Shown in pieces: positions 9,937 to 18,957 of a DNA stretch of 50,911 nucleotides; position 1 is the stretch's first letter, and every line of letters starts with the position of its first letter. Source of the stretch: Candidatus Zhuqueibacterota bacterium (lineage in GTDB: Bacteria > Zhuqueibacterota > Zhuqueibacteria > Residuimicrobiales > Residuimicrobiaceae); contig CAUJEL010000018.1 of the NCBI GenBank assembly GCA_963169875.1, forward strand, positions 1-50,911, read 5' to 3'. The translations under genes and the position numbers were made by a program. Under the pieces are notes generated by a model. That model saw nothing but the letters and a program-made list of their open reading frames with translations, was not told where the DNA came from and searched no databases.

Positions 9937-10592
9937 GTAATTATTTTCCTGCCATAGAAATATACGCCACTCGCAAGTTGATGGACACGGCGCGCACCAG
10001 GCACAATTGCATCTAAGTATTTTATCCAAAATGTCAGCCACCCGACCAAAAATTCTAAAATAAGTCCATATACCGACTCCCCCAGTAAAAATCTTGGCAG
10101 TTTCCTGGAATACCAAGCAAACACAGAAAAAGGTCCTACACAAACACCACTATCAATTTTTTTAAACTTAGAAAAAACATTTTCCAGGCCCATTAAAGTG
10201 AAGCGACGGAAATCGTTCGGATGGGCATGAAAACCTTGCAGGAAAGGTACTTCAATGTATATCATCCCATCAAAAGCACAGCATCGCTCTATTTCAGCAA
10301 CTGCACTCTGAAATTCAGCCACATGTTCAAGGACAGCAGTTGAGATGATAAGATCAATACTATTTGAACGGAAAGAAAGATTAGATGCATCACAAATCAT
10401 ATTGACATTCTGATTTTTAGTAATATCAATTGATATCACTCTATCATGAAGGAATCTGCCACCATTACCCAAATCAATAATTCTTCTATTATCATTAACT
10501 GCGGTGGTAACAATGTCAAATAAAAACTTTCTGCGATAACTATATGACGGACTGGGGGGTTTTAATATCCGAAACAAATTTTTAATCTTCAT
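9933..10592 (-). CDS. Class I SAM-dependent methyltransferase
   Basis: A 219-residue methyltransferase of the Methyltransf_11 type. SAM-binding elements are visible: IIDLGNGGRF (motif I), VISIDI (acidic end of beta 2), and LSFRSNSIDLIISTAVLEHV (motifs II/III). The FHAHPNDFRRFT stretch is shared with the methyltransferase at 16357, suggesting a common subfamily of polysaccharide-locus enzymes. It lies 10 bases after the GT2 gene and overlaps the next GT4 gene by four bases, so all three are likely cotranslated. The substrate, presumably a sugar of the polymer, is inferred. It is AT-rich compared with the flanks. Confidence 0.8.
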   Translation of the reverse strand: MKIKNLFRILKPPSPSYSYRRKFLFDIVTTAVNDNRRIIDLGNGGRFLHDRVISIDITKNQNVNMICDASNLSFRSNSIDLIISTAVLEHVAEFQSAVAEIERCCAFDGMIYIEVPFLQGFHAHPNDFRRFTLMGLENVFSKFKKIDSGVCVGPFSVFAWYSRKLPRFLLGESVYGLILEFLVGWLTFWIKYLDAIVPGARRVHQLASGVYFYGRKIIT

Positions 10593-10602
10593 AATTTTAT
10601 TT

Positions 10603-11547
10603 TCATTTTTTTCTTGTATTAGGCAAGGTATGCACGAGATATATAAAAGCGCTTTTGTATGCTAAAGCGTAACCAGCATATCCTTCTCTGAACAACTTCA
10701 GAAAATAAAAAATCAAAAACCGCAAAGAAGTAAAAATTAGAAAAAAAAACCAAAGAAAAGTGCTTTTATGGCCATTATAATATTTATTTATGAAGTATAA
10801 TCTTGACTGAAAGTTCGAAATTAGTGCCTGTTCGCGGTTTTGAATCTGGCTCTTTCCCCCGATATGCACTATTTGTAAATTAGATGCGTACTTTATGAAA
10901 TATCCTTCCTTTTTTATCCTCAAGCATAGATCGACATCCTCAGCATACATAAACATCTTTTCGTCAAAACCACCTATTCTTTTTATTATTGTGCTTTTAG
11001 AAAACAAGCAACCACCTGAAACCCAATCTACTTCTTTAATCCTATATGGAAGCTTTAAATAAAACATTAATTTATTATACCAGCCACTTTTCAAAAACTC
11101 AAAAATTATGGTAAATACAGTAGGAGTTTTTCCAAAACCATATTGAAGTATGCCATTGGGCGTAATTAATCCTGGCCCAACAACTCCAATGGATTGGTTT
11201 TCAGCGAAGATATCAATAACTTCTCCTATCAAATCGTTTATTAATATAGTATCCGGATTTAAAAATAAAACTAACTCTGAATCAACCAGCGCTAGCCCAA
11301 TATTGTTTGCTTTACTAAAACCAAGATTTGTTTTGTTGAGAATAGCATTAATGGTTACATTCGGTTGTATAAAATTCGAGATAATTACAGCAGTTTGATC
11401 AGTAGAAGCATTATCAATAATCACAATCTTACCAATATGTGCTTGCGAATATCTAATAATGGATTGAAGACAATTAGTAATGTCCTCTTCCGAATTATAT
11501 GTTACAATTAATATATCACACTTTTTTTGTGAGTGATTTTTCTTCAT
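10603..11547 (-). CDS. Glycosyltransferase family 2 (rhamnosyltransferase-like)
   Basis: This 314-residue GT-A enzyme begins CDILIVTYNSEEDI and IVIIDNASTDQTA (nucleotide-binding region). It continues with NLGFSKANNIGL, a LVLFLNPDT segment (the DxD position appears as NPD, as in rhamnosyltransferase-like GT2s), and VSGGCLFSKSTIIKRIGGFDEKMFMYAEDVDLC. A C-terminal hydrophobic stretch may attach it to the membrane. It overlaps the end of the polymerase gene by 32 bases. Its codons are strongly AT-rich, as in the two genes upstream. Confidence 0.9.
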   Translation of the reverse strand: MKKNHSQKKCDILIVTYNSEEDITNCLQSIIRYSQAHIGKIVIIDNASTDQTAVIISNFIQPNVTINAILNKTNLGFSKANNIGLALVDSELVLFLNPDTILINDLIGEVIDIFAENQSIGVVGPGLITPNGILQYGFGKTPTVFTIIFEFLKSGWYNKLMFYLKLPYRIKEVDWVSGGCLFSKSTIIKRIGGFDEKMFMYAEDVDLCLRIKKEGYFIKYASNLQIVHIGGKSQIQNREQALISNFQSRLYFINKYYNGHKSTFLWFFFLIFTSLRFLIFYFLKLFREGYAGYALAYKSAFIYLVHTLPNTRKK

Positions 11548-12655
11548 ATTGATAATGCCCCAATGTTGATATAATTAACCCGAATAATAGTGCAATAAAA
11601 AATCTGAATTGAGAAGCAATATACCCCAAGAAAAAATTGACAATCATTACAATAAAAAAGTTTTTTAATCCCCAGTAAAACTGAATATGTTTCTTATGAT
11701 AAATTGGAACATGTAACAATATTGCCCAGCTGCTTATAATCATCAAAATAAATGTAACAAGGCCAAACAATCCTTCTTCTGCTGCAATTTGCAAAAAAGT
11801 ATTATGGACAGAGGTGACTTCAAGCGGCCCAATGCTAATACCTTGAAAACCATGCTGTATCATAAAATCAAATAAATTTAGAGCACCAATTCCCAAAATT
11901 GGACTTGACAAAAAAGCGCTCCATGCTAGTTTCATTAATGATATTCGCTCAATATTAGATGCATCCTCTACTGATAAAGCCGCACTTAACTTTATAAATA
12001 TATATGATTTTAATGGCTCTAAATTAAACGATATTAATAATAAAGCAATTATTACACTCAGTACGATTATCTTAGTCGATTTGTCAAATAGTTTAATTGA
12101 GTTAACAATGATAATTAAGGATGCTAACCAGGCACCGCGTGATAATGAAAAAAACGCAGAAACAATGCAAAGAAAAGCTAGAATCATTATCCAATTAAAT
12201 TTTCTTTTTAAAAAGGGTAGCAGTAATGCTAATGCGAAAGCAGCCTCATATCCAGGAAATATTCTATAAGATTTGAATTCGAAACTGCCGAATAAATATT
12301 GTATGATGATCTCAACGATAAATAAAAAACAAGATAGAAAGAGTATCCAATAGAATACTTTAAATCGATTAAAACTCTTCAAATAAAAAAACAACCCTAT
12401 TATTATTATGTCTATCTCTATCCATTTTACTCCATCCTTGATTACTAAATAAGGATCATAGGCAAAAATCATAGATGTGAATATTGAAGTAGTAAATAAC
12501 AACATGGATAGAAAAAAAAGTGCGTTATACTTTGTATAACGAATCCGTAGAGGTAGATTATGGTTAAAAAAATCGTGAAACAGACCTAATAAGAGAAAAA
12601 CCAGCATTGGTATTTCAAATAGATGTATATATGTTCCATATATGAGGATAAGCAT
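11516..12655 (-). CDS. O-antigen polymerase/ligase family membrane protein (Wzy/WaaL-like)
   Basis: A polytopic membrane protein of about ten to twelve helices with the Wzy_C/O-antigen ligase signature: SLSRGAWLA, then a large periplasmic loop followed by SVHNTFLQIAAEEGLFGLVTFI (His-Asn-x-x-Leu … Glu-x-Gly). It is expected to polymerise flipped repeat units or ligate the polymer in the periplasm. I choose the ATG at 12655, one base after the TAG of the upstream gene; the longer frame to 12781 would overlap that gene by 125 bases. Very AT-rich. Polymerase versus ligase cannot be decided from sequence. Confidence 0.82.
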   Translation of the reverse strand: MLILIYGTYIHLFEIPMLVFLLLGLFHDFFNHNLPLRIRYTKYNALFFLSMLLFTTSIFTSMIFAYDPYLVIKDGVKWIEIDIIIIGLFFYLKSFNRFKVFYWILFLSCFLFIVEIIIQYLFGSFEFKSYRIFPGYEAAFALALLLPFLKRKFNWIMILAFLCIVSAFFSLSRGAWLASLIIIVNSIKLFDKSTKIIVLSVIIALLLISFNLEPLKSYIFIKLSAALSVEDASNIERISLMKLAWSAFLSSPILGIGALNLFDFMIQHGFQGISIGPLEVTSVHNTFLQIAAEEGLFGLVTFILMIISSWAILLHVPIYHKKHIQFYWGLKNFFIVMIVNFFLGYIASQFRFFIALLFGLIISTLGHYQYEEKSLTKKV

Positions 12656-12656
12656 T

Positions 12657-13721
12657 CTAAATGTTATTCCTTTTGATGGACTGGTAACGATCGAAAACAA
12701 AAGAGATAGCTGGCAAGTATATTGGTAATGAAAGCATAGCAATTCTACCAACATTATATTCAACATTAACCATAAGAGCAATTAGGGTTAAAGAAACAAC
12801 ACCAAAAATATCTGTAATAAAAAAATACTTTCTTAGTAATTCATTATTTCTTAACTCAGCTATGAAAATTGATACAATGATAGATAAGAGAAACAAGGGA
12901 ATAACGATCAAGATAAATCCTTTAAATGAACAACACAAAGAAAGATTAATTAAAATATTGGGAAAATACTTATCTATTTGCATCTGGTACTCATTACCTG
13001 GAAATTGAAAGAATAATCGAGCTGATAAGTATAAAATAACAGCAGCGATTGAAACTAACAATTGATAGATTGATATTGAAAATTCCTTTGTAATGAAACA
13101 GGAATAACAAAACCTAAGAAAAAGAATTGAAAAAAATAAAATTAAGATCTTTTCATTTACAAATGTGGAAAAAATCAAAAGTAATGAAAAACGAAAATTA
13201 TCTTTAATATAATATATTAACATTGAAATTATTAATAAAGTAAAGGGATCAATTCCTACTCGGTGTATAAAACCAGAAAACAAAAATCCAATAAAACATG
13301 TAATAAGAGAAGCATTAAAGGATGCCCCAAGTCTTTTATAGGAAATCATGAAAATAAAAAAAGAACAACCTAGTATCGACAGATACGAAACTGCCATCAA
13401 TGCTTGTACCGCTTTATAATATTCAGAATCAATTTCACAAAGATTGGTAAATTTATAATTCGGCAACATATAATAAAAAGGTACAGCAACTAATACTGCT
13501 AAAATTCTATAAATGTATGGAGAGGGGGGAACCTCACCTTTTGTAGTCTCAACTATTTTTAGTAAAAAAGGTGCGTAATCATCACGTGGCATTGTATTAA
13601 ACGCGGCTTCTCTTAGAATCTGAAAATACAATGGATAAGTAATAAAAAAGATAAGTATTACAACACATATTAACTTAATATTTTTTGATAAACGAGTGTA
13701 CAATGCTTTTATACCTTTCAT
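12657..13721 (-). CDS. Polytopic membrane protein of the polysaccharide locus, unknown function
   Basis: This 354-residue, AT-rich, highly hydrophobic protein has about nine to ten membrane segments, starting with KLICVVILIFFITYPLYF. I do not recognise a family with certainty. The motif MPRDDYAPFLLKI followed by SPYIYRILAVLVAVPFYYMLP is reminiscent of EpsG-like or mannosyltransferase-like membrane proteins, where charged residues sit in the first loop. It precedes the Wzy-like gene by one base, so the two are cotranslated. It could be a second candidate polymerase or a GT-C type enzyme. Confidence 0.6.
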   Translation of the reverse strand: MKGIKALYTRLSKNIKLICVVILIFFITYPLYFQILREAAFNTMPRDDYAPFLLKIVETTKGEVPPSPYIYRILAVLVAVPFYYMLPNYKFTNLCEIDSEYYKAVQALMAVSYLSILGCSFFIFMISYKRLGASFNASLITCFIGFLFSGFIHRVGIDPFTLLIISMLIYYIKDNFRFSLLLIFSTFVNEKILILFFSILFLRFCYSCFITKEFSISIYQLLVSIAAVILYLSARLFFQFPGNEYQMQIDKYFPNILINLSLCCSFKGFILIVIPLFLLSIIVSIFIAELRNNELLRKYFFITDIFGVVSLTLIALMVNVEYNVGRIAMLSLPIYLPAISFVFDRYQSIKRNNI

Positions 13722-13943
13722 TTTTTTACATTATCAACTAAGAATGAGTCCACTCCAAAAGCTACAAATTTCACTGATTACACTAATGACAACAATCCTA
13801 ATATTATATAAAACAATTCGCTTAAATCTCTGTAATTCGTGATTGAAGTTTTTAGAATTGACTTAAAAATATAAAGATCGCATTCTTGAAAAAATCTCTT
13901 TCATACAAATAGCAAATATTCTATTTTTTTCAATATGCAATGC

Positions 13944-14630
13944 CTATAGCATTTTTTTTGGTCGCAACACAAATATGAACTGATTGGCAAACAATCGCGG
14001 ATATACTTGACACATCCGGTCCGTAATACCTCTGAACATTCGCCATTTGCCTATCACAAAATCAAATCCCGGCGTCGCCGCAATTTCTGCTACCACAAAT
14101 CCCAACTGCTCAAAAAATTCTACCGCCGTTTTCGGCGTATAAAAATGAAGATGCGTGCTATCGAGAATACCACTCCGGGTATATCGCCATTGCCCGAACA
14201 ACAACCGCAACCGGATTCTGATGTTGGCCACATTGGGGATCGAAACGAGCATAAAGCTCTCCGGCTTTAATCGCTCCTTCGCAATATCCACTATCGCTTC
14301 CGGATGGACAAGGTGTTCCAGCACATCAGCCATCACGATAACATCAAACATCCGGTTCTCAAATGGCAAGCCTTCCCGCTCAATGTCCGTCCGCACCGCA
14401 GCCGTTAACCGCTCTTTCGCCTGCTCAATGGCGCGCGCGGATATATCCACGCCATAAACCCGGCAATTTTTATCGCGTATCAACTTTTCGCCAAACCGGC
14501 CCGTCGAACAGCCCACATCGAGCACCTGGCTGCCCGCTGGTATGAACGCGAGCAGTCTCTCGTTGATGAACCGGTCATACATCGCCGTCTTGTTTTCGTA
14601 TCTCTCCTCAGAAGATTCCCATTGTCTCAT
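13944..14630 (-). CDS. Class I SAM-dependent methyltransferase
   Basis: This 228-residue enzyme has a textbook motif I, VLDVGCSTGRFGEKL, followed by VYGVDISARAIEQAKERL and FDVIVMADVLEHLVHPEAIV. It belongs to the Methyltransf_11/23 group common in polysaccharide loci, where members modify a sugar or the chain end and may control length (inference). The ATG at 14630 overlaps the stop of the flippase gene as ATGA. Base composition returns to that of the GC-richer flank, so the AT-rich block ends just downstream of this gene. Confidence 0.85.
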   Translation of the reverse strand: MRQWESSEERYENKTAMYDRFINERLLAFIPAGSQVLDVGCSTGRFGEKLIRDKNCRVYGVDISARAIEQAKERLTAAVRTDIEREGLPFENRMFDVIVMADVLEHLVHPEAIVDIAKERLKPESFMLVSIPNVANIRIRLRLLFGQWRYTRSGILDSTHLHFYTPKTAVEFFEQLGFVVAEIAATPGFDFVIGKWRMFRGITDRMCQVYPRLFANQFIFVLRPKKML

Positions 14631-16099
14631 AGCGATATATCTTTCTTCTTACCTGCAGCGAAAAATGTATCAACCACCGTCGCAATGGTATCCCGATTCA
14701 TGAGAATGACAATGATCGAGAAAAGTGCGATGAATAAGATGCTGCCCATCCATGGATTACCAACCAGAAAATGCACGCAAAAATATCCGCTGAACGACAG
14801 CAACACTATTTTGGCAATTATGTAAAGAAGATTTTTGTCATGATACTCCTGATAATAGGCATAGGCTGATAACATCACCAGGCAGAGACTGCTGATGCTG
14901 ACGGCTATGGCCGCTCCGATTTGACTTAAGAAGGGAATCAGCGCCACATTCAAAATCATATTGATACAAGTAGATACGATAAGCAGAAAGAGATACTTTT
15001 TCTGGCGTCCACTGTAGAGCATTGGACTCATAAAAATGGAATAGATAAAAGTCCCATACAATGACAAGGAGAGAAACACCAGACTATCTGCCGCATGGAT
15101 AAAAGACGCCCCATACACCAGCGTAATGATTTCCTTGTTAAGGATGAGAAGAGGAATAACCGTAACCCCACCCAAAAAGGTCAGAATCAATCCATATTTG
15201 CTGATCACTTTCACCATGCGTTCCGGCTCGAGAAAAAATTTGGAAAAATAGGGCGCAAAGGCAACCTGGATGAGCACGGTGACGCCGTTGAATAACAGAC
15301 AAATTTTATAAGCCGCCTGGTACCAACCCACCGCCTCGGGGCGGTCCAGAACGCCGAGCATGAACGTATCGAACGTATAATACAGTTTGATGACCACCAC
15401 CGAGGCGGCCATGACCATGGATTCCTTGAGAAATTGACGCCAATGCCACGGCAGCCAGGCGATCTGCGGCCGCAAACCCCGGCGCAGCATCCAGAAAGCC
15501 AGGATCACCAGCGTCAATGCTTCAGCGGCGAAGCGCAACAAGGGCACGATGCGCAATTGATCCCGGTCGATGATAAGCGCCAAAACCAGCAGCAACTGGA
15601 ACCCATGCACCAGCACGCGCCAGGCCGAAATCCCGGACATTTTTTCTTTGCCCTGAAATGCGAACTCGGGATTCAATGCCTGAGTGAACAATCCCAGCGC
15701 GCTGCCCCAGCACAGCCAGCGCATCTCGCTTGAAAGCGGCCAAAAATAGACTGCCATCGCGAACGGTATGGCAACCACGACGGCCAGGATCAAGCGCAGG
15801 CTGAAGATGGCGCCGCTGAAAAAATTGACCCGCTCCGGGTTACGGGCAATTTCGCGCGCGCCAAACGTGGACAATCCCATATCCATGAACAGCGTGAAAT
15901 AGACCATCATGGCCTGGACAAAGGCGAGGCGTCCAAAGCCCTCATCGGTCAGCCGCCGCGCCAGCAGGATGGTGATGACGAACGCCAGGGCGCTGGAAGC
16001 GGCCTCGCCGCTGAGCAGCGCGAATAAATTGCCGGTCAATCTGCGTACACTGTTCACGAAGAGATAGTAATCCTTTTGTTGGCTATGAAACGCCTGCAA
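14627..16099 (-). CDS. wzx: Polysaccharide flippase (MATE/MOP superfamily, Wzx-like)
   Basis: A 490-residue protein with about 14 membrane helices. It begins LTGNLFALLSGEAASSALAFVITILLARRLTDEGFGRLAFVQ, the usual start of RfbX/Wzx proteins. It should flip the undecaprenyl-linked repeat unit from the inner to the outer leaflet of the cytoplasmic membrane. It overlaps the downstream methyltransferase gene by four bases. A perfect hairpin lies about 30 bases upstream of the start. The family call is firm; the substrate is unknown. Confidence 0.9.
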   Translation of the reverse strand: MQAFHSQQKDYYLFVNSVRRLTGNLFALLSGEAASSALAFVITILLARRLTDEGFGRLAFVQAMMVYFTLFMDMGLSTFGAREIARNPERVNFFSGAIFSLRLILAVVVAIPFAMAVYFWPLSSEMRWLCWGSALGLFTQALNPEFAFQGKEKMSGISAWRVLVHGFQLLLVLALIIDRDQLRIVPLLRFAAEALTLVILAFWMLRRGLRPQIAWLPWHWRQFLKESMVMAASVVVIKLYYTFDTFMLGVLDRPEAVGWYQAAYKICLLFNGVTVLIQVAFAPYFSKFFLEPERMVKVISKYGLILTFLGGVTVIPLLILNKEIITLVYGASFIHAADSLVFLSLSLYGTFIYSIFMSPMLYSGRQKKYLFLLIVSTCINMILNVALIPFLSQIGAAIAVSISSLCLVMLSAYAYYQEYHDKNLLYIIAKIVLLSFSGYFCVHFLVGNPWMGSILFIALFSIIVILMNRDTIATVVDTFFAAGKKKDISL

Positions 16100-16131
16100 A
16101 TAACCAAAAATTAACCTGGAGCTGTTTAATA

Positions 16132-16153
16132 CAGTAGTGTTCCCACACTACTG
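16132..16153. promoter_or_regulatory. Perfect 9-bp hairpin upstream of the flippase gene
   Basis: CAGTAGTGT (16132-16140) and ACACTACTG (16145-16153) form a perfect stem with a four-base TCCC loop. It sits 33 bases upstream of the flippase start. There is no U-run on either side, so it is not a standard terminator. It could be an operator or a 5' leader hairpin. Confidence 0.4.
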
Positions 16154-16356
16154 AGCCTGTGTGAAAATTTAAAAAAACGGTCATTCTGAGAAACAAAGCA
16201 ATGAGGGAACTCATGCGTAAGCAAACATAATCTTTTAATTAATCTTAATCTGAATACCCTCGGCCTGCAAAAAACGCAGGTCTTAGAATGGCGTATTTGG
16301 CATTTTACGATAGTTTTGAAGTATTCTCCTGAGATTGGGAATAAGGTAAAATGTTT

Positions 16357-16962
16357 CTATTTTTCAGTCCATGCCCTAACAGTCAATAGCACCCTGCGCC
16401 TGAATCGGGTTTTACTATTTGTTCTTACATAGCTCCCAAGGGCTTCTCTAAATTTATTTTCCTGCAGCACCGAATCATCACCCTTACAAAATACTCCCAC
16501 AACCTCACCAGGCGATTTGTCAGGTCCAATCCCAATGGCAATGCCATGAAACTTCCTGAACAAATATTTCAATCCTTCGGGTGTATAGCGAAAATAGTCT
16601 GATGGATACTCGTGTATAGCAAAATAAAAGGGAACGGTAATAATAACAATTCCATCGTCGCATAACGAATCATAAATATTATTTATAAAAAGAAAAGGCT
16701 CGTTAACATGCTCCAATGTATCACAGCATATAATTGTGTTGGCTGGTCGAGGAAGCCCCGCTTGTGTAAAATCCTTCACTTCGTCCACCCCGCGGCCCGG
16801 CCGCATATCTATACCAACATATTCTTTGCCGGGAAATAGATGACGCAAATCAGAATAACCTTCCTGGCCCTCTACCTGCAGCGATCCAATTTCATAGATC
16901 GGGCCAGAGATCGGAAGATTTTCTGAACATAGCTTTACAAAATTCAAGACAATCCTCTGCAT
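16357..16962 (-). CDS. SAM-dependent methyltransferase-like protein
   Basis: About 201 residues, Methyltransf_11-like. Motif I is divergent (PIYEIGSLQVEGQEGYSDL), followed by YVGIDMRPGRGVDEV and TIICCDTLEHVNEPFLFI. The sequence FAIHEYPSDYFRYTPEGLKYL parallels FHAHPNDFRRFT in the methyltransferase at 9933. I take the ATG at 16962 because GAGGG lies seven bases before it; the ATG at 16980 has no ribosome binding site. It stands alone between gaps of about 260 bases, so it may have its own promoter. The modified substrate is unknown. Confidence 0.72.
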   Translation of the reverse strand: MQRIVLNFVKLCSENLPISGPIYEIGSLQVEGQEGYSDLRHLFPGKEYVGIDMRPGRGVDEVKDFTQAGLPRPANTIICCDTLEHVNEPFLFINNIYDSLCDDGIVIITVPFYFAIHEYPSDYFRYTPEGLKYLFRKFHGIAIGIGPDKSPGEVVGVFCKGDDSVLQENKFREALGSYVRTNSKTRFRRRVLLTVRAWTEK

Positions 16963-17226
16963 GATGTTTCCCTCTTTCATTGTTGGGGGGCTTTATCCAT
17001 AAAATCAAGTTATGAATGACAGAAAACCTGCGTATGTACCTATTATCAGACAGTTAATCCAAAAAAATATCACCATTATCCTGTTCTATTCTTAACGCAG
17101 CCTTATGGCTACAAATAAATTTTCTATTATGATCAGAGCATTTGCGCGAAAATTTTGCTAAAAACCAAAGATTCCTGGGGTAATAGAATAACAGATCATC
17201 CCAGAGTTAGGGTGCCGTGAATGCCG

Positions 17227-18957
17227 CTATTCATTCAATCCCAATCTCACCCCAACCTCATCCCGCTGCCCGGGATAACCGGAACCATGCGCCGCCCACT
17301 CCGCTTCAGAATGGCGATAATAGAAACGGATGGCACCATTGCGAATGATTTCACATCGCAGTGAAATCGTAAAATGGCTCACCGTGCGCAGCTCGCCATC
17401 GAGAAATTCAACGTATTCAGAGTCGGTCAAATAATTCCACGGCGTGTATAGGCTCCCGCCCGCATTCTCCCCAGCCGTATTGGCGCCATGGCGGATGCGC
17501 TCCCAGGCGGCCTGCAGCTGCCACATGAACGAGGGCCGGTAGGTCAGCTGCGTCAGCCAGCCATCGCTGTTTGGCCCGTACCGGTGCCCCAGATTGGTGC
17601 TGTACTGCTGAAAATTGGTCACGCCGTAATGCGTATAGGTGAACGGCCGGATGCGCGTGTACTCGCCGCGCAGCTCCAATCCTGGAACGCCCAGGACATC
17701 GACATGATAGGCGCCGAGCAAATAGGCGTATTTGTTGCCATAAAACGCGCTGCCCAATTTTCCCGTGGAGATATCATCAATCAGCAACTCGCCGTAGAGC
17801 CTGGTTCGAGCGCCCGGCAAAACAGTCACATCCAGCCCCATGGCGGCATTATCGCGGTCGCCCAGATAGTGCTCCGCGGAACGAAAGAACATCACCGGCA
17901 GTACATACGATGGCTCAAATTTGCGGTTGGCGAAAAACACTGCTTCATGCAAGCCAATGCTCAAAAACCGCCACGGCGCAAATTCGAGCCGGTGCGCCGC
18001 CAGATACTTTTCCTGATGGTTCCCGGTGAAATAATCATCCTGATAATGCTGCAGCACAGCCCATAAAGACGTGAAGCGCAGATGCTTGACCCCCAATTCA
18101 ATCTTGATCTGATCGTACGAAGTGGGTTGGCTGGAAATCAGCAATTGGCCGCTGCGGCCCGGCCCCCAGCTGTTGCGATCCTTGCCGAACTGCAGCGTCA
18201 ACAAGCCGCTTTGATAGACCACGCCGGCGACGGTTTCGTCATAATCCATCTGCCGTCCGTTGCCGCGGACGAAACCCAGCCCCTCGCGCGTGAAGTTGAC
18301 CACGCCGGGATAATCGCGCGTGCCCCATTCCTGATTATCGCGCACATCCGCATAAAAGCCCCAGTGACGGCCCACAGTGCCTCGCAACGCCAGCCCCTGC
18401 CTTTTATGATAAATCCTCTCAACACCCGCCACCGTATCCGCATGCGCCCACAAGGGAGAAAATACCATAACAGGATCTACAAAGATAGACAGTTCAGGCC
18501 AGATAAAACTGAGCATGTTGCGGCCATTGGCATAAAGTATATCGGGCGCCCAGGGATCGATCCATTTATGCCGCGTGAGGCGATTCCATCCGGTCTCCGG
18601 GGTGAACGGCTCCGCTCCCAACTGGCGAAATTCTTCCTGAAATTCGACGCGTAAAAAGTCCAGTGCTTGCTGATCCGTCCGGCTCAGCCCGGGGGTGTTT
18701 TCATGCAGCGGCAAGAGAGCGCGCGCGATATCGAGCCTGGTCATGGGGCGCGTCTGCGACAGACTCCGATCCAGCACGCCAACTGTCTCCAGGCGATCGA
18801 GGAAATCATAGGCCCAATGCGAGACCGGCACATAGACCGTCTGTGCAGACAGCGGCAAGACGGCCATGCAAATGCCCGCCAGCATGAGAAGGCATCTTAA
18901 CCGCGTATGTCCAGTCAAACCAGGCGTAGTACGTTCTCCTGAATCAATGTACACCAT
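17227..18957 (-). CDS. wzi: Outer-membrane capsule assembly protein (Wzi family)
   Basis: About 576 residues: signal peptide (CLLMLAGICMAVLPLSAQ), an N-terminal helical region (YVPVSHWAYDFLDRLETVGVL), then a beta-barrel with the Caps_assemb_Wzi pattern, e.g. FGKDRNSWGPGRSGQLLIS and SIGLHEAVFF. In E. coli, Wzi binds capsule at the surface; here it probably retains or guides the polymer at the outer membrane. The start is unsettled: the ATG at 18957 overlaps wecB by 14 bases, while AGGAGA just after the wecB stop could serve a non-ATG start nearby. It is cotranscribed with wecB. Confidence 0.85.
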   Translation of the reverse strand: MVYIDSGERTTPGLTGHTRLRCLLMLAGICMAVLPLSAQTVYVPVSHWAYDFLDRLETVGVLDRSLSQTRPMTRLDIARALLPLHENTPGLSRTDQQALDFLRVEFQEEFRQLGAEPFTPETGWNRLTRHKWIDPWAPDILYANGRNMLSFIWPELSIFVDPVMVFSPLWAHADTVAGVERIYHKRQGLALRGTVGRHWGFYADVRDNQEWGTRDYPGVVNFTREGLGFVRGNGRQMDYDETVAGVVYQSGLLTLQFGKDRNSWGPGRSGQLLISSQPTSYDQIKIELGVKHLRFTSLWAVLQHYQDDYFTGNHQEKYLAAHRLEFAPWRFLSIGLHEAVFFANRKFEPSYVLPVMFFRSAEHYLGDRDNAAMGLDVTVLPGARTRLYGELLIDDISTGKLGSAFYGNKYAYLLGAYHVDVLGVPGLELRGEYTRIRPFTYTHYGVTNFQQYSTNLGHRYGPNSDGWLTQLTYRPSFMWQLQAAWERIRHGANTAGENAGGSLYTPWNYLTDSEYVEFLDGELRTVSHFTISLRCEIIRNGAIRFYYRHSEAEWAAHGSGYPGQRDEVGVRLGLNE

